Shown: positions 62,101-64,000 of the stretch, one piece after another
Numbering within the stretch: the first letter of the stretch is position 1
Layout: every line of letters starts with the position of its first letter
From: Tubiluchus corallicola
Taxonomy: Eukaryota; Priapulida; Priapulimorpha; Priapulimorphida; Tubiluchidae
Direction of reading: 5' to 3'
Assembly: GCA_030141605.1 (NCBI GenBank)
Contig: JAQGDQ010000108.1
Coordinates: 434,001 to 498,000, forward strand
Length of the DNA: 64,000 nt
Position numbers and translations under genes: made by a program
The notes under the pieces: generated by a model
Database searches by the model: none
What the model saw: only the letters and a program-made list of their open reading frames with translations
Told to the model about the DNA's origin: nothing

Positions 62101-63932
62101 AAACAAACGTTAACATTTTTTAGCGTAAACGATTTAAACTTTCAGAAAAGATGAATATATTATGAAACAACTAATAAGAAATTCCACAGCTCCTAGTATT
62201 CCTGAAATGCCAGACATGAAAGTAGATCGGCGTCTGTTAAATCGTTATTTTATACTAGATGGCATCGGAATGTTCAGCATCAGACCCTTGCATAACTGTA
62301 CAGCTTGAGTGAATTTTGTTCAAAGATTATTTTTTTATACTTTTTGTTGTACGTAATCCTGTATATAGGGTATCTCAAAAGTCACTATACACTTTGATTT
62401 CTCATTTTCTTTTTAAAATTTTCTACAATCGTAAATGAAAAGTAGCCTCTAGCAATGCTCTTTGTTTTTTATTGCAACCCCGCTGCTTTGGTGGTGACAG
62501 CAACGTTAGAAATGAAGTATAAAATCAGCTAGGCATGATGAGTCCCTCGACCATCAACTGAAGCGCAGCAGAAATTCAAAGCATTAGATGGACCACATTA
62601 TTGTCTCATTATTAACAATGTAATTTTTAACAAGGTGCAACCTTTCCTCATAAATCCATGGGCTGTAACAGACTTTCTCAACGCAAGATAACACCGACTT
62701 GCCGTTAGATTAATCTCTGAGGCTCATAAGGTCCCCGACGACGGTAGCGGAAATAATAAAGCCTACTTGTGCAGTAGTTCTTTACAGATTTTCGTCTAAT
62801 CATATAAAAAAATTGTTTTAGTTCAAGGTTTGCGTTGGACAACCTTTGTCCAAGGTTTTAATTCATCTTTACCAATTTTCAAACATTTTGCTTTCTTTGT
62901 TAAAAATGCAGAAAATGTAAAGTATATACTTGTTTCTGACACACCCTGCTGTATAATAAGCTGTAACGATTTACGGATATATATAAGCAAATTTTATAAA
63001 TAACCTAGCGCAAAAATCACCCTAAAGTTAAATCAAAGTTAAATTTCATAAATTATTTTAATTAAGATCATTTAAGAACGTAACAAAGAAAGCGTTCACA
63101 GTTGGCTGGTTTTGAGAAGTGTTCATTCTATTTTTTCTTCATAGATACGTTGCCATAGTCCATCCACTGGAAGCTAGAAAATTCAACAGCAAATCAAGAG
63201 CTAGGAAAATCTTAGCTTTAGTGTGGATAACGCCGGCAATTGTCGCAACACCTTACCTGCAGAAATCAACGGTAAGACATATATGACACTATCTTCTCAG
63301 TCCAGCTAAGCTTTGCATTAGTTTTCAAGGAAGTAATTAAGACATGCATACATAGCCTTATTTCAAAAAGGCCTTTTGTTTTTGCAAATTACTCTTTGTC
63401 ATTTTCTGGAGCTGTTTGACAATGGAAGTAAATTTAGATTGATTTGATTGTAAGTTTAACCAAATTTCACAATGAACGAGAGCTCATACTGTTTCTTGAC
63501 CACTCATTAGAAATGAACAAGTAGGTTATCAAAGATTTACGCAATTAAAATCAATTAAACTTAATTAAATTTATTAACATCAAATAAGTAATAACAAGCA
63601 TATATCTTCGGCCAATTTCTCTAGTTATTTTGCAATTGTTTAGCAGAAATCATTTTTCCATTAAAGAGAGGAATTTAAAACTGGGCAAATGATGCCAGCG
63701 TAAAGCGCATAAACGCCGGACAATGACGTAAGTTGATGTTATGTTTTCTTTTGATTTTTATTCATTTCCATTTTTAAGGTCAAAGAAGCAACATTTTACA
63801 GCGATCTGGGAACCATCAGAAGAAAACTTTGCCAAGACGAAATGGACGCCAAGATGACGAAGGCCTTCTACACTTTTCTTTTCTTTTTTATCTACGTCAT
63901 GCCGCTAATTTTTATTTCTGTCACTTGTTTAG
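50181..63932 (+). CDS. Rhodopsin-family peptide-type GPCR, 5' part (runs off the window)
   Basis: Three coding exons are visible: 50181-50740, 63145-63271 and 63779-63932, joined in phases 2 and 0. The start ATG is preceded by an in-frame TAA two codons upstream. The N-terminus has glycosylation sites at N26, N49 and N68 and no signal peptide. TM1 (about 87-113) has the GN pair (N105). TM2 has LAVSD (D133). C162 at the top of TM3 can pair with the Cys in the LCQD loop. TM3 ends ERY (186-188) followed by VAIVHPL. TM4 has ALVW, and TM5 has the conserved proline (YVMPL). TM6, TM7 and the tail lie beyond the window. The pattern suits class A neuropeptide receptors, with general likeness to QRFP, orexin and prokineticin types; the ligand cannot be named. 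The last donor, GTATTT at 63933, is weak. Such receptors act through G proteins at the plasma membrane. Confidence 0.9.
51149..51560. mobile_element. hAT-like non-autonomous element, copy A
   Basis: Left end CAGGGTCGAATTATGACC; right end, reverse-complemented, CTGGAGTGCCGGATTATC. The interior matches copy B (56671-57052) in reverse-complement orientation, including GCTGCAGCC and CCTCAAGCTTGG. CAGGGCCGGATTAT-type ends are characteristic of hAT elements. No transposase frame and no clean eight-base duplication, so it is old. It contains a C-rich run near 51488-51498. Confidence 0.6.
52930..53095. repeat. Degenerate AAC/ACA-rich tandem repeat
   Basis: CAACAA, CAATGACAAC and AACGGCAAC units repeat imperfectly across the tract. 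No gene. Confidence 0.6.
54242..54661 (+). mobile_element. Non-LTR retrotransposon 3' end fragment (GPCR intron 1)
   Basis: A 140-codon frame ends at TAG 54659-54661 and is interrupted only by TAG at 54338 and TAA at 54509. It encodes the C-terminus of a LINE polyprotein: KLRTYRLFKT at the start, RISAHKF then DVGKYR in the middle, and a zinc-knuckle-like Cys/His cluster (WCRMNE, MHF, TCPNY). These blocks are standard at the end of many LINE reverse-transcriptase ORFs. The reverse-transcriptase and endonuclease domains are absent, consistent with 5' truncation. Two stops but no frameshift suggest a younger insertion than the fragment at 7918. The clade is not assigned. Confidence 0.78.
55349..55670. 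repeat. GACT tetranucleotide satellite with GACC variants
   Basis: About 320 bases of near-perfect GACT units, with two blocks where GACT and GACC alternate (55428-55474 and 55528-55556). Because four is not a multiple of three, one strand stays open as a repeated Ser-Gln-Ser-Val frame; that 200-codon frame (55174-55776) is an artefact. Confidence 0.92.
55828..55865. repeat. CACT/CGCT tetranucleotide repeat
   Basis: A short run of CGCT then CACT units, about 160 bases after the GACT satellite. It looks like an independent tetranucleotide expansion. Confidence 0.7.
56671..57052. mobile_element. hAT-like non-autonomous element, copy B (inverted to copy A)
   Basis: It starts CAGAGCCGGATTATC and ends ATAATCCGGCCCTG, giving inverted ends CAGRGCCGGATTAT. 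Its interior is the reverse complement of copy A at 51149-51560, with GGCTGCAGCCTAGGGTTCC near the left end. About 382 bases, no coding capacity. Flanking duplications are not clear. Confidence 0.65.
58073..58380 (-). mobile_element. Possible retroposon 3' end with AAT tail
   Basis: Read on the minus strand, the sequence runs through GATTTAAACACTATACAAAA into TAAATATTATTATTATTAAAT. A conserved-looking ACTATACAAAATAAAT block followed by a trinucleotide tail is common at LINE and SINE 3' ends. No coding part is recognised and the 5' limit is a guess. Confidence 0.3.
60907..61400. repeat. Complementary purine-rich and pyrimidine-rich tracts
   Basis: The plus strand is AAAGG/AAAAACA-rich at 60907-61030, then TTTTACC/TTTGCC-rich at 61070-61400. 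GGCAAAGGTAATAAAGACAA at 60926-60945 is nearly the reverse complement of the stretch at about 61222-61246, so the arms could pair. The pyrimidine part is a degenerate tandem array of CCATTGTCTTTTTACC-like units. The Phe/Leu-rich frames at 60913-61556 follow from this. Confidence 0.5.
62366..62953. mobile_element. Possible mariner-like remnant
   Basis: The left edge TATAGGGTATCTCAAAAG and the right edge, reverse-complemented TACAGCAGGGTGTGTCAGAA, resemble each other and the CAGGGTGTCTCAAAAGT-style ends of mariner elements, with TA at the borders. No transposase is recognisable in the roughly 580 bases between them. The ends are imperfect, so the call is tentative. Confidence 0.4.
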
Positions 63933-64000
63933 GTATTTATCATGATTCCAATTACTATCATTTGTTTTAATGAAGTTCACAGATAGTAAGCAATATAATC

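Larger units (their letters stand above)
50741..63144 (+). other. GPCR intron 1 (12.4 kb)
   Basis: The intron opens GTACGA directly after the split Arg codon of the ERY motif and closes TTCATAG. It starts with a degenerate CTGC/CTGT repeat (50748-50870) that lets the exon frame read on to 50882; that tail is not part of the protein. Further contents are two hAT-like copies in inverted orientation, a LINE 3' end, GACT and CACT satellites, an AAC-rich tract, a possible second retroposon tail at 58073, complementary purine and pyrimidine tracts (60907-61400) and a mariner-like remnant. No other gene is supported. Confidence 0.8.

Overview
This window is an A+T-rich stretch of metazoan nuclear DNA, almost certainly from an invertebrate. 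It has spliced genes with GT-AG introns, some over 12 kb, decayed LINE and SINE copies, small DNA-transposon remnants and many microsatellites. A short TTAGGG-type motif fits a metazoan. I cannot place the phylum. Nothing bacterial, viral or CRISPR-like is visible.

Layout. (1) About 1440-7350, minus strand: a two-exon ZFP36/TIS11 gene, encoding a tandem CCCH zinc-finger protein that destabilises AU-rich mRNAs. The candidate 3' UTR holds a cluster of AU-rich heptamers. (2) 7351-12927: intergenic, with a broken LINE 3' end (about 7918-8460) and a piggyBac-type MITE flanked by TTAA (8656-9400). (3) 12940-41386, plus strand: a complete SETD3 gene, reconstructed as 14 coding exons and 504 residues, with the actin-histidine methyltransferase residues retained. 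Its intron 5 holds a second copy of the MITE. Its 14-kb intron 7 contains, on the opposite strand, an unrecognised gene for a glycosylated single-pass membrane protein (20987-22195). (4) 41444-50180: intergenic, with GAT/GGT and GA repeats and a tRNA-type SINE. (5) 50181 to the window edge, plus strand: the first three coding exons of a rhodopsin-family peptide-type GPCR. It is interrupted inside the ERY motif by a 12.4-kb intron carrying an inverted pair of hAT-like elements, a LINE 3' end with two stop codons, a GACT satellite and a mariner-like remnant.

The genes are unrelated in function and do not form a unit: mRNA decay, actin methylation, an unknown surface glycoprotein and peptide signalling. 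The least ordinary items are the nested antisense membrane-protein gene with its start-overlapping upstream ORF, the AU-rich cluster that could give ZFP36 self-control, and the transposon pairs. All exon models come from reading splice signals and family similarity by eye; no alignment or transcript data were used.
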